Shown: piece by piece, positions 30,220 through 38,800 of the stretch
Position numbering within the stretch: the first letter of the stretch is position 1
How the letters are laid out: each line of letters opens with the position of its first letter
Assembly: GCF_013618625.1 (NCBI RefSeq)
Contig: NZ_JABRWO010000009.1
Location: 124,001-188,000 of the forward strand
Origin: Bremerella alba
GTDB lineage: Bacteria > Planctomycetota > Planctomycetia > Pirellulales > Pirellulaceae
Length of the DNA: 64,000 bases
Direction of reading: 5' to 3'
Notes under the pieces: model-generated
Seen by the model: the letters and a program-made list of their open reading frames with translations, nothing else
Databases searched by the model: none
Told to the model about the DNA's origin: nothing
Position numbers and translations under genes: made by a program

Positions 30220-30891
30220 TCACGGCGGCCCTCGTTCGTTCGCGTTATTCAACTCAGGTGCCATGCCCACGTCTGCGTGGGCATAGCTTCGCACTTCATG
30301 GTTGGGCTGGCCAACCACTTTGATGGCAGGGACCTTATTCGCATGTCCACGCGGACGTGCGTGGGGTGCCTGGTAAGTGGGGGCGTTCTTGATCGTGCTG
30401 CCTGGTCGTTCTTGGCAGGGGCAGGGTGAACTCGGGGCGAGCTGTTCCCTGCGACGATGTCTGCGGAACAGCTTCTGCAGCCGCTTAAACTCACTGCCTT
30501 GCAGGCCGAGCAGCTTGAGATGAAACGAGACCCACGCGAACCCGCGTTCCATTTCTGCGGCAGACGGCAGCCGGAGCCCGTCGATTCTTCGGGGCTTGGC
30601 CGTGGCCTTGCGGACGTTTGCCTTGCGGGGCGAAACGTCCGCAGCCGGCAGATCCGGCGTGGAGGGTTCGACCGGCAGATCGTCGGCCTGCGGTATGGTG
30701 ACGTCGACAGGTTTATCTTGCGGAGATTGATCGACCACAAGAACCCTTCGCCCCACGACCTCGGCCGGTACTTTCACCTGCACTCCGCAGCCTGAGCAAA
30801 GGACTGCCTTGTCAGCGCGCACGACCACCCACGGAGCGTTCTCTTTCGAGAGCGATCCGTGGCGATCGGGTTGTGCGTTGGTTTCTGACAT
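30220..30891 (-). CDS. Hypothetical protein with zinc-ribbon-like start and repeat-derived tail
   Basis: About 223 residues from the ATG at 30891 (MSETNAQPDRH). The N-terminal part has VLCSGCGVQVKVPAEVVG, a CxxC pair like a half zinc ribbon, and then a Pro-rich linker. The last 60 or so residues are encoded by a nested palindrome (30257-30370), so the natural C-terminus has probably been replaced by repeat sequence. No family recognised, and coding status is uncertain. Confidence 0.4.
   Translation of the reverse strand: MSETNAQPDRHGSLSKENAPWVVVRADKAVLCSGCGVQVKVPAEVVGRRVLVVDQSPQDKPVDVTIPQADDLPVEPSTPDLPAADVSPRKANVRKATAKPRRIDGLRLPSAAEMERGFAWVSFHLKLLGLQGSEFKRLQKLFRRHRRREQLAPSSPCPCQERPGSTIKNAPTYQAPHARPRGHANKVPAIKVVGQPNHEVRSYAHADVGMAPELNNANERGPP
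30257..30370. repeat. Second nested palindromic repeat type
   Basis: Outer arms GGTGCCATGCCCACG... and the approximate complement ending GTGGGGTGCC enclose hairpins ATGCCCACG/CGTGGGCAT and GTTGG/CCAAC. It lies inside the 3' end of the hypothetical gene on the minus strand. Confidence 0.6.
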
Positions 30892-31219
30892 AGGAATCCG
30901 AGGGGGCAAAAGGTGTCCGTGGTGAAAGTGGTAAATACAAATAAGAGTGTCTCTGACGCGTGCCATTAGCAGGTGCGAAATGCGAATTGGTTAGCCAAGC
31001 AGAACGAGGCATCAAGACAGTGGCCAGAGGCCAGTATCGCACCGATAAATAGAAATGGCGGTTGGGGAAGAGGTCCCCGTGCAAGAGTTATGTATACCTG
31101 CCTGGGTGTGCCTATGTATAGTGCTCGCGTCAAAATTTTTTGAAATTAGTTGCGTTGGGGCTTGAAATGACGGCAAGTAGATGCGTTGGACTTTGCACCT
31201 GTACATCATTTAATGAAAA
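30892..31219. other. Intergenic, nothing recognised
   Basis: About 330 bases upstream of the hypothetical gene. I found no RNA gene, promoter match or conserved ORF, apart from the bidirectional terminator at its right edge. Confidence 0.4.
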
Positions 31220-31248
31220 AAAGGCCGCAGCGTATCGCTGCGGCCTTT
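31220..31248 (-). terminator. Terminator of the DUF1559 operon (bidirectional shape)
   Basis: AAAGGCCGCAGCG pairs with CGCTGCGGCCTTT around a three-base loop. On the minus strand the stem is followed by a run of Ts. It lies 32 bases after the small secreted-protein gene. Confidence 0.9.
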
Positions 31249-31279
31249 ATTGTCATGGGCAAGGTCTGATGTGCCTGGC

Positions 31280-31468
31280 TTACGAACTACGATGCCGAGA
31301 TGGCGTTGAACTAAAAAGGATTGGCTGAGTCGTTCGAGTCTGGTTGTTTAGGGAAGGGGTTGGGTCCGATATGGGCGACACTGGCACGACAATTGGCTTG
31401 ATCGAGTCGCTGAATACCAGTGTTGCTACCATTAGCATTGAAATCGACCAAAGGATCCACGCACGCAT
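31280..31468 (-). CDS. Small secreted protein, third gene of the DUF1559 operon
   Basis: 62 residues. It starts six bases after the lipoprotein gene, with a perfect GGAGGT ribosome-binding site (31477-31482, minus strand) overlapping the lipoprotein stop codon at spacing eight. That is the main evidence it is real. The N-terminus (MRAWILWSISMLMVATLVFS) looks like a signal peptide or membrane anchor; the rest is Ser/Thr/Pro-rich. No family recognised. Confidence 0.6.
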   Translation of the reverse strand: MRAWILWSISMLMVATLVFSDSIKPIVVPVSPISDPTPSLNNQTRTTQPILFSSTPSRHRSS

Positions 31469-31474
31469 GAACCG

Positions 31475-31915
31475 TTACCTCCGACGACGTTTCGATTCAA
31501 GTTCAAAGTTAAAGTCATTTGGCCCATCTTTCGTCACATTTGCAGTGAGAGAGCCTGGGCTCGAATAGACCTTTGGAATTTGAGCTTTCTTGATGGCGAC
31601 ACGTTGCCCTGAGATCATCTTATCGGCAACGTCTTCGAATTCCGCTCCGTCAGCTATTATTTGAACATCAAAAGCTCCAGCTGTTGGGCCATCCTTAGGC
31701 GTGAAGCTAAAAGAGCCATCAACTATTGATGCCGCCGCCTTCACTGATCCTTCGCCACCTCCTTGTGGCGAAAAAATGATGGTCGCGTTCGTAACCGGGG
31801 AGTCGTCCAGGAAGACCTTCCCCTTGGCCGTTAGACGCTGAGGACCCGTCTGTTCGCTACATCCCAAAAAACAAAGTACGGATGTAGCGAATACGATTCT
31901 AATGAAGGTAACCAT
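31475..31915 (-). CDS. Lipoprotein with carboxypeptidase-regulatory-like (Ig) fold
   Basis: 146 residues with a lipobox FLGC (Cys19). The sequence runs TAKGKVFLDDSPVTNATIIFSP, then DGSFSFTPKDGPTAGAFDVQI, the pattern of transthyretin-like/carboxypeptidase-regulatory domains. Small lipoproteins of this kind commonly follow DUF1559 genes in planctomycetes. Here the DUF1559 gene stops 28 bases upstream on the same strand, so the two are almost certainly co-transcribed and exported together. Confidence 0.85.
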   Translation of the reverse strand: MVTFIRIVFATSVLCFLGCSEQTGPQRLTAKGKVFLDDSPVTNATIIFSPQGGGEGSVKAAASIVDGSFSFTPKDGPTAGAFDVQIIADGAEFEDVADKMISGQRVAIKKAQIPKVYSSPGSLTANVTKDGPNDFNFELESKRRRR

Positions 31916-31943
31916 TTGCCATGTTTCCCAATGTGCTACCGGA

Positions 31944-32810
31944 TTAGTTTTCGTCGATTACTTCGCCACCTGCGCGAGTCGCTAGGTAGTTGTAAGTGTC
32001 GCGATCAATGGTGCTCGCTTTGAAGTGCACCGAACCATCCGTGTAAAGGAACATGGCACCACCAGGATGCATACTTTGATATCCGCCTTTATTGGCTGAT
32101 GTGTGTACGTCAAATTCCTTCTCTGTCGTTCCTAGAGAAATTGATGGATATCCAACACACCATCGAGCCGTCCCCCATTTTGACTCACCTGCTTTATCGG
32201 AGCATGAACTTGGCCAGAGGTAATCCTCCATATCGTACGTTGCCTCGCCAGCAGCGAATGTATGGGATGTTCCATCCGTGATGTCACGAAACGCCATTGG
32301 CTTATTGTTATACCCGTAAGCTGGCCACTCCAATCCGAACAGGCCGTCACTCGGATTCATGTAAGACCCTGTACCTTCTGAAAGGAGATAGCTGCTTGGG
32401 CCCCCAGTCTCGTCACAAGGACCATCGGGAACTTCTCGTGGTAGGTTCATCGAGGGGCAAAGATAAATGTCGATCGTCTGCTTAACGACGTCTTGATTGT
32501 AGGGGTCACTGTAGGAAAGGTTGAAATCGTAGATTTCATAGGTATTTCCTTGCTCCAAGTAAGGAAGAATTGCAGTGAGACCACTTACAAACGTTGGAAG
32601 AGAGCCGGCTGGGAAAACTCCATATGTGTCGTGATAGTTGTGAAGGCCAAGTCCGACTTGTTTCAAATTGTTACTGCAGCTCATGCGACGGGCCGCTTCA
32701 CGAGCTTGTTGAACAGCAGGAAGTAAAAGAGCGATCAAAACACCGATGATAGCAATGACCACCAACAGCTCAACCAACGTAAATGCAGTGCGAGACGACC
32801 GTGTCGACAT
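31944..32810 (-). CDS. DUF1559 prepilin-like protein
   Basis: About 288 residues from the ATG at 32810 ([16 protein letters not shown]); the frame is open further upstream but the prepilin leader fits this start. A type IV prepilin cleavage/methylation motif ([22 protein letters not shown]) is followed by [18 protein letters not shown], the planctomycete hallmark, and a C-terminal H-x9-DG motif ([13 protein letters not shown]). Function unknown; pseudopilin-like surface protein. A Fur-like palindrome lies about 135 bases upstream. Confidence 0.9.
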   Translation of the reverse strand: MSTRSSRTAFTLVELLVVIAIIGVLIALLLPAVQQAREAARRMSCSNNLKQVGLGLHNYHDTYGVFPAGSLPTFVSGLTAILPYLEQGNTYEIYDFNLSYSDPYNQDVVKQTIDIYLCPSMNLPREVPDGPCDETGGPSSYLLSEGTGSYMNPSDGLFGLEWPAYGYNNKPMAFRDITDGTSHTFAAGEATYDMEDYLWPSSCSDKAGESKWGTARWCVGYPSISLGTTEKEFDVHTSANKGGYQSMHPGGAMFLYTDGSVHFKASTIDRDTYNYLATRAGGEVIDEN

Positions 32811-32945
32811 CGTAGAATACCTTTGTAAATACCAACCAGGGAAGGACTTAGAGCGGGGCATGCGGCCCCGACATTAGGGTTGGCTGGCATCGCAAGAGGC
32901 GATCGCTGGCTGCGAAGGGACTCAGCTAGTTAGCGTGCTAAATGA

Positions 32946-32960
32946 AACTGAGTCTCAGTT
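32946..32960. promoter_or_regulatory. Fur-like 7-1-7 palindrome
   Basis: AACTGAGTCTCAGTT is a perfect 15-bp palindrome around a central T and extends to 21 bases with one mismatch. The 7-1-7 geometry and GAGNCTC core resemble Fur-box variants. It is about 135 bases upstream of the DUF1559 operon start. Confidence 0.4.
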
Positions 32961-33191
32961 GCACTCTTTTTTAAGGGAGTGTCGGGCCATAGTCAAGGGT
33001 CGCAATCGAAGTTTTCGAAAACGATGGATAGGGGACGCTTGCTCGCCGCTAATGGGACTGTCGAAATGACACGCGTTGCCATTTTGGCAGATCGCTGAAA
33101 GTCTCTTGCGAGCGTTACCAGAGAATTCGATCTTTCATAAATCCTTAAGAAATAGCGTGTTGCGAAGTCTAGAGAAACGTTACCGGGCATT

Positions 33192-33206
33192 TGGCACACT
33201 CCTTGC
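33192..33206 (+). promoter_or_regulatory. Sigma-54 (-24/-12) promoter of hsp20
   Basis: TGGCACACTCCTTGC matches the sigma-54 consensus, with GG and GC separated by exactly ten bases. It sits about 110 bases before the hsp20 start. Such promoters need an AAA+ enhancer-binding activator; none is encoded nearby. Confidence 0.8.
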
Positions 33207-33315
33207 ATTTAACCCCAATGTCTCCCTAGCGTGAGACACTCAAACCCACAAAAACCGTGTTTGCAAACCCGAATAACTTGGTGAGTGTTTGTTTCAACTT
33301 CTGTAGGAACTGTTT

Positions 33316-33780
33316 ATGGAAAGGTTGATCAAAATGGTACGCCCACAATCCCAATCGGAGTCGCAGTCGCATCCCCTGGCCAATTGGTCGAGCGAGATGG
33401 ACAACTTGTTCGAGTCGTTCTTTCGCCCGGTGCGTCAGAGTGCATCCGGGGCCTGGCTTCCGGCCATGAACATCTCGGAAAAAGAAGCCGAATATCAGGT
33501 CGATTTGGAACTTCCGGGGCTCGGTGCAGAAGACGTGAACGTCGAACTGCACGATGGTAAGCTCACCATCTCGGGCGAGCGTAAAACCGAAGAGCAATCC
33601 GAGGATCGACGATGGCACCGGGTCGAGCATGTTTATGGAAAGTTTGAACGCGTTCTCAAACTGGGTACGCCGGTCGACGAAGACAACGTTTCGGCCAACT
33701 TCAAAAATGGCGTGCTCTCGGTCGTGATCCCTAAGTCGGAACATGCCAAGCCGCGGAAGATTGAAGTGAAGAGCAACTAA
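33316..33780 (+). CDS. Hsp20/alpha-crystallin small heat-shock protein
   Basis: 154 residues from the ATG at 33316, with AGGAA eight bases upstream. It has an alpha-crystallin domain with EAEYQVDLELPGLGAEDVNVELHDGKLTISGERK, a typical variable Gln/Ser-rich N-terminus, the VSANFKNGVLSVVIPK segment, and a short KPRKIEVK tail that lacks a classical I-x-I. ATP-independent holdase in the cytosol. Single gene, followed by a hairpin terminator. Confidence 0.95.
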   Translation: MERLIKMVRPQSQSESQSHPLANWSSEMDNLFESFFRPVRQSASGAWLPAMNISEKEAEYQVDLELPGLGAEDVNVELHDGKLTISGERKTEEQSEDRRWHRVEHVYGKFERVLKLGTPVDEDNVSANFKNGVLSVVIPKSEHAKPRKIEVKSN

Positions 33781-33817
33781 GCTGCCCAAGTTCAGCGTGC
33801 ATTTTTCTGGATGAGCA

Positions 33818-33852
33818 AACGCCGGTTCGCCTACCTCGAGGCGGCCGGCGTT
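33818..33852 (+). terminator. Terminator after hsp20
   Basis: AACGCCGG pairs with CCGGCGTT around an inner GCC..GGC stem, and CTCCTTTTC follows. Confidence 0.7.
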
Positions 33853-33958
33853 CTCCTTTTCTTGCTGTGGAGGTGCGGAGGTTGAGGTTTGACCCACGTC
33901 CCGCCATACTACTTGATTGCCACCGTCCCCGTTTTTGCCAACCCAGGAAATGCTTCTC

Positions 33959-35650
33959 ATGGACCGACCGCTTAATTGGAATAGCCGCAATCTGACCCAA
34001 GGCTGGCAGCGTGGAGTGACCGCGTTTTACTACGGGCTACAGTTCAAAGAAGACGATTTCCATAAGCCGCAAGTTGGGATTGGGGTGCCCCTCTTGGAAG
34101 GTAACCTGTGCAATGTGCATGCGTATCGCCTGGCGACGCTCATCAAGCAAGGATGCGAAAAGGAAGGGCTCATCGGTTTTCCGTTTGGTACGCCAGCGGT
34201 CAGCGACAACATCACCCAGGGGCACGAGGGGGGAAACGCGAGTCTGCCGTCGCGCAATATGATTGCCAATGCGGCCGAATGCGTGACCAGTTCGCATGGC
34301 TACGATTTTCTGATCGGCATGCATAACTGCGATAAGAACGGTCCCGGCTTTGCCATGGCGTTGGCCCGGATGAACTATCCGGGGCTGATTGTCAACGGCG
34401 GAAGTATCAAGCCGGGATGTCATCGGGGGCAAGATACGTCCATTCTCGATGTCTACGATTCGCAGGCCGCAGCCGGTGTCGGGGCGATGACCCAAACCGA
34501 GGCCGAAGAGATTTTGCGGACTGCTTGCCCGGGCCCAGGCGGGTGCGGGATTGCCGCGTCGTTTAATACGTGGGGCATTGCTTTGGAAGCGATGGGGCTT
34601 TCGGCTCCCTATTCCAGCAGCAACCCGGCCGAAGACCCTTGCAAGATCACCGAATGCGAAGAGATCGGCACGCACGTCAAACGCTTGTTGGCCGAAGACA
34701 TCCGGCCACGCGATATTGTCACGCGTGCGTCGATGATCAACGCCACCCGGGCCGTTGCCGCAATGGGTGGTTCAACCAACGGGGTGCTGCATCTGTTGGC
34801 GCTTGCGCGCGAGGCGCATGTCGATTTCCACCTGCAAGATATCCAGCAGATCTGCCGCGAGACGCCGGTGCTGTGCAGCTTTGCCCCGCGTGGTAAGCGA
34901 ACGATGTACGACCTGTATAAGCTGGGTGGCACGCCCATGTTTTTGAAGTATCTCCTGCAGCAGGGAATGCTGGAGGGAGACTGTATCACGGTGACCGGCA
35001 AGACGATGGCCGAGAATCTGACCGATGTCCCGGACATGGACTGGGATCAGGATTTGATTGTGCCGGTCGAGAAAGCTTTCAAGCCGTATGCCGACATGCA
35101 AATCTGTTTCGGCAACCTGGCCCCCGGCGGGATTGTGTTCAAAGTCAGCAGCATGAAGGAGCCAACGTTCCGTGGCACGGCCATTTGTTTCGATGACGCC
35201 AGAAAGGTCGTAGAAGCCGTCGAACGTGACGAGATCCAGCCTGGCAGCGTGATTGTGCTGCGTTACCTGGGACCGGTTGCCTCGGGGATGCCGGAAGTGT
35301 TGGTCGCGACTGCGGCCTTGGCGACGCCCAAGCTGGACGGCAAAGTCGCTTTTCTTTCCGATACCAGAGTCTCTGGCGTTTCGCACGGAGCGATCGGTGT
35401 GCACTGCGCCCCAGAAGCAGCCGTTGGCGGGCCGATTGCCCTGGTGGAAGATGGGGACGAGATCTCGTTCGATCTGACGGCTGGTAACCTGACGCTGCAC
35501 GTGGACGATGCCGTGCTGGCCGAGCGTCGCCGCGAGTGGACGGCACCTGAGATTCCTCGCACGCGAGGCTATCTGGCCGACTTCGCAGCCACCGTTTCTC
35601 AGGCGAACCATGGCTGTGTCAGCAAGGCATTTCTGGTGGAAGCCGAGTAA
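33959..35650 (+). CDS. ilvD: IlvD/Edd-family dehydratase (dihydroxy-acid dehydratase-like)
   Basis: 563 residues from the ATG at 33959, nine bases after AGGAA; TTG and ATG alternatives lie just upstream. Iron-sulfur ligand cysteines are visible in GNLCNVHAYRLA, MHNCDKNGPG and CPGPGGCGIAASFNTWG, and the C-terminal active-site serine in SDTRVSGVSHGAIGVH, then PEAAVGGPIALV. The usual C-G-x-M-x-T-A-N-T-M stretch reads CGIAASFNTW and the DGR motif reads DTR, so it is a divergent member. DHAD makes 2-oxo acids for valine and isoleucine; a sugar-acid dehydratase is the alternative. No other ilv genes are adjacent. Confidence 0.8.
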   Translation: MDRPLNWNSRNLTQGWQRGVTAFYYGLQFKEDDFHKPQVGIGVPLLEGNLCNVHAYRLATLIKQGCEKEGLIGFPFGTPAVSDNITQGHEGGNASLPSRNMIANAAECVTSSHGYDFLIGMHNCDKNGPGFAMALARMNYPGLIVNGGSIKPGCHRGQDTSILDVYDSQAAAGVGAMTQTEAEEILRTACPGPGGCGIAASFNTWGIALEAMGLSAPYSSSNPAEDPCKITECEEIGTHVKRLLAEDIRPRDIVTRASMINATRAVAAMGGSTNGVLHLLALAREAHVDFHLQDIQQICRETPVLCSFAPRGKRTMYDLYKLGGTPMFLKYLLQQGMLEGDCITVTGKTMAENLTDVPDMDWDQDLIVPVEKAFKPYADMQICFGNLAPGGIVFKVSSMKEPTFRGTAICFDDARKVVEAVERDEIQPGSVIVLRYLGPVASGMPEVLVATAALATPKLDGKVAFLSDTRVSGVSHGAIGVHCAPEAAVGGPIALVEDGDEISFDLTAGNLTLHVDDAVLAERRREWTAPEIPRTRGYLADFAATVSQANHGCVSKAFLVEAE

Positions 35651-35875
35651 GCATTGCCGGCCGGTATCGGGGCAAAGCATGCGGCCGTTACTGTGTGATG
35701 AGTAGAAAAATTTTGGTGCGCATTGTAATCCTTCTCCCTTATTGGATGTCTAAGGTGGTGTCGTTTTCCGTACGAGTTGTCAGGCGTGTGGTGACCCGTG
35801 ACCACCGGGAAATTCTTGGGTAGGATCAGGCCAGACAACTTCTTACAAGCGATCCCTATCCACTTGGTGCAACGC

Positions 35876-38800
35876 ATGGACCTACGAGAATCACTTGGCA
35901 TTCGCCAACCGGGTGAAGTTTTCGATCCGAAATCGGAACGGCAAGAATTGATTCGCTACATCAACTTGCAATTGATTGCTAACGAACTTCCCCCGGCGCT
36001 CGATGCGAGCGATGTGGAATTCGCAGGTTTAGCCAAGGGACTGCTGGCCAACTATCACGAAAAAACTCGAATGCTGTACGATCGTCCTGCTCCGGTCGAT
36101 CAGCGCATCGAGGCGTTTCTCGAGCGTTATTTCCGAGACCTGAAGCCCAGCAAGCCGCTACGACTGCCACGTAAGTCGCTTACTCTGGAACGCCACGGTG
36201 TGGCCCGCGAGCTTTCGATTCCGGTGAACCGTTCGTCCTTCAAGAGCGAACTGGTGGAATCCTTCCGCATCGCCAACGGCGTGCTGCACAACCCTCGCAA
36301 CGATCGTCGTACCACCAAGGGGACCTTCCACGTTACCGATGGTGGTTTGCCAATCGCAGGCGATAAGCGAGTCGTTCCGCGGGAAGTCTTCATGAAGATG
36401 TTCCAGGTGGCAGTGAACCCACCGGAGTCGGACACGCTGCTGCCATTCACGGCAGATCAAGAGACGGCGGCGCACGGCATTGTTTCGCTATTGTTGCGGC
36501 CGATTGTCTGTCCGGAAGTTCCGGACGTCACGCCCGAAAAAACGATGGAAGTCCGCTTCTTTGCACCGGGTCAGCTGGTTAGCAACCTGGACTTTGTCGA
36601 AACAATTTTCGGCAACGCAGGCGATCCGTACATCTCGAAGAACAATGCGGCGCTCGATGTCGAGCATTGGACCGGTCACACCGGTTGCGTGATTCTAGCT
36701 CCGCACCTAGGAACGTTCACCAAGAAGGAACTGGGCCTTCCGCATTGGGACGATGCCACCGAGCGTCAACGTAACGACTCGATGTGCTGGAAGGAAGATT
36801 CCGAGCTGTACAACGACGGCATGGCCTTCAAGTTGACGTGTCGCGATGCCAGCGGCGTGGTGGTCACTTTGATCGCCGACAACTACTACGGCTATTGCAA
36901 GAAGGAAGTCAAAACGCAGATCAGCTATGCGGCCAATCTTTACGGCGATACCGAAGAAGAGCACGCTGGCGGCTGTCTCGCGTACACCAGCTGGAATCTG
37001 GGCGACGAGTTCAAGGTCAACAGCCAGAAGTACAACGGCCGCACGATCGACGACGTGAAGCAGGACTATGGCGATTGGATCGACTTCCAGCCGGAAGGTT
37101 ACGGGATCGATAAGCTGCATCCGGAAGTGTTCTATATTCCGGAAGATGCCCGAGCGACCATGCTCGAGCAGTGCATCAAGTGGACACGCGACGGAAAAGA
37201 GCACAGCCTGCCGCTGCTGCCCAACCAGTACTATATCGCTCCGTCCGGGTACAAGATTCGGATGGAAAAGCATCCGGCTGCCCCGAGTTGGCGATTGGTT
37301 GGTTCCACTGCCGAAGGCGTTTTCTGTCACAAGCCATGTACAGTCAGTGGTGGCGGCAAAAGCGAAATCAGCAAGTCGCTGATCGACTATACGCTGTACG
37401 GTCCGATTTTCGTTTCCGATATCGAGAAGGACCTGGACGAGGTCGAGGCGATCTTCCAGAAAGATTACTCGAACCGTTGGAAGGCCGATTCGCCGAAACG
37501 GCCCGACTACACGGCCAGACCCTCTCGGGCACTGCTGTCGGCTGATCGTACCCTTGGTAGTGTGATCAAATTGCTCACACCTTCGGTTGACTATACCGAC
37601 GATTACAACGCCTGGCTCAACACGGTTCCGCATCATATCACGTCGATTGTGTTCATCATCAAGCGACTGATGTTGCCGGAATGGGGTGAGAACTGGCGTG
37701 ACTATTTTGGCGTCGACATCGTCAATGGTGCCCCCGGCCACGAATTGAAGGTGCTCAATCGCCACTTGGTGGGAACCTACCTGCGGGTTGGTTTCAATAA
37801 GGGCAATCGCTGGCGAACTTACAAATTGCGTCAAGACTTCATGCCGTCGGACAAGGTGCAAACCGAGGACGATATCAGTGCTTCGGTGATCGTTCCTAAC
37901 GCTCAGCTGCACAACTTTGAACCGCAGGGAGATGGTATCTCCTCGAAGTTCACCATCAACTGCGAGAACCGTCTCTTCCAACGGCCCGACGACGCCGTTC
38001 ATCGCGGGTTCGACAAGAAGACAGAAATCGACCTGGCCAAGCCCAATAACTTTGTCTCGAACTTCGAGCCCCTGACCAAGGCCTACGTCGATCAGATGGC
38101 GACCCACGCGGTTGACTTCGATGCGTTCACGCCGCCGATGAAAAAGTTCTTAAACGACTTCCTCGAGTCAGACAGCGAGTATGTCGTCAGCTCGGCGAAT
38201 CCTCGCTTGGTCAACGGCGTTCCGACGAAGAATCCGCGGTACTTGCAAACGCGGCCTGATCTCGAGAATCCGCTGCCCAAATACGTGAGTGAGATGGGGG
38301 CGCGATTGTATCGCAAGTTGAAGCCCAGCCAGCCGCTCTATCAGCCGGTCGGGGCCGTGTTGTGCGGACGTCGCAACAATCCGCCAGACAAAGAGGCCGG
38401 CATCCGCGGTCTGGCCGTCTTTGGTCCGATCCACTACCAGGAACTGCCTGAGCTGTTCATGGACTTTATCGCGTCGTTGACCGGTAAAAGTCCTTCGACC
38501 ACCGGTGCCGGTAGTGAAGGGGCCCTCACCAAGGGACCGTTCAATTGCCTGCGTCCGACGGCCGACTTGAATCAAGCTTTGGTGGGCTACATCCTCACCG
38601 GGCTAGGTGGCTTCTCGACGGCGGCAGGGCACATCGGTCCTAATGTTCGCGTCGATCATGACGTTAGTCTGCTGATTCCTGAAGTCTGGTGTCGTCTAAC
38701 CCCGGAAGAACGCGATCCCGAGTTCCTCATTCGTCAGCGAATGCTCGAGCGGATCGAAGATTTCGAGCATGAAGGCGAGACCATCCCCGGCAGCCGTCTC

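Larger units (their letters stand above)
32811..33315. other. Divergent regulatory region
   Basis: About 500 bases between the DUF1559 operon (leftward) and hsp20 (rightward). It contains a 7-1-7 palindrome (32946-32960) on the DUF1559 side and a sigma-54 promoter (33192-33206) on the hsp20 side. ORFs in it look like chance. Confidence 0.6.

Noticed and set aside
36707-38107. Minus-strand ORF of 466 residues
   Set aside because: Antisense to the roughly 1,150-residue gene; no motifs and no ribosome-binding site.
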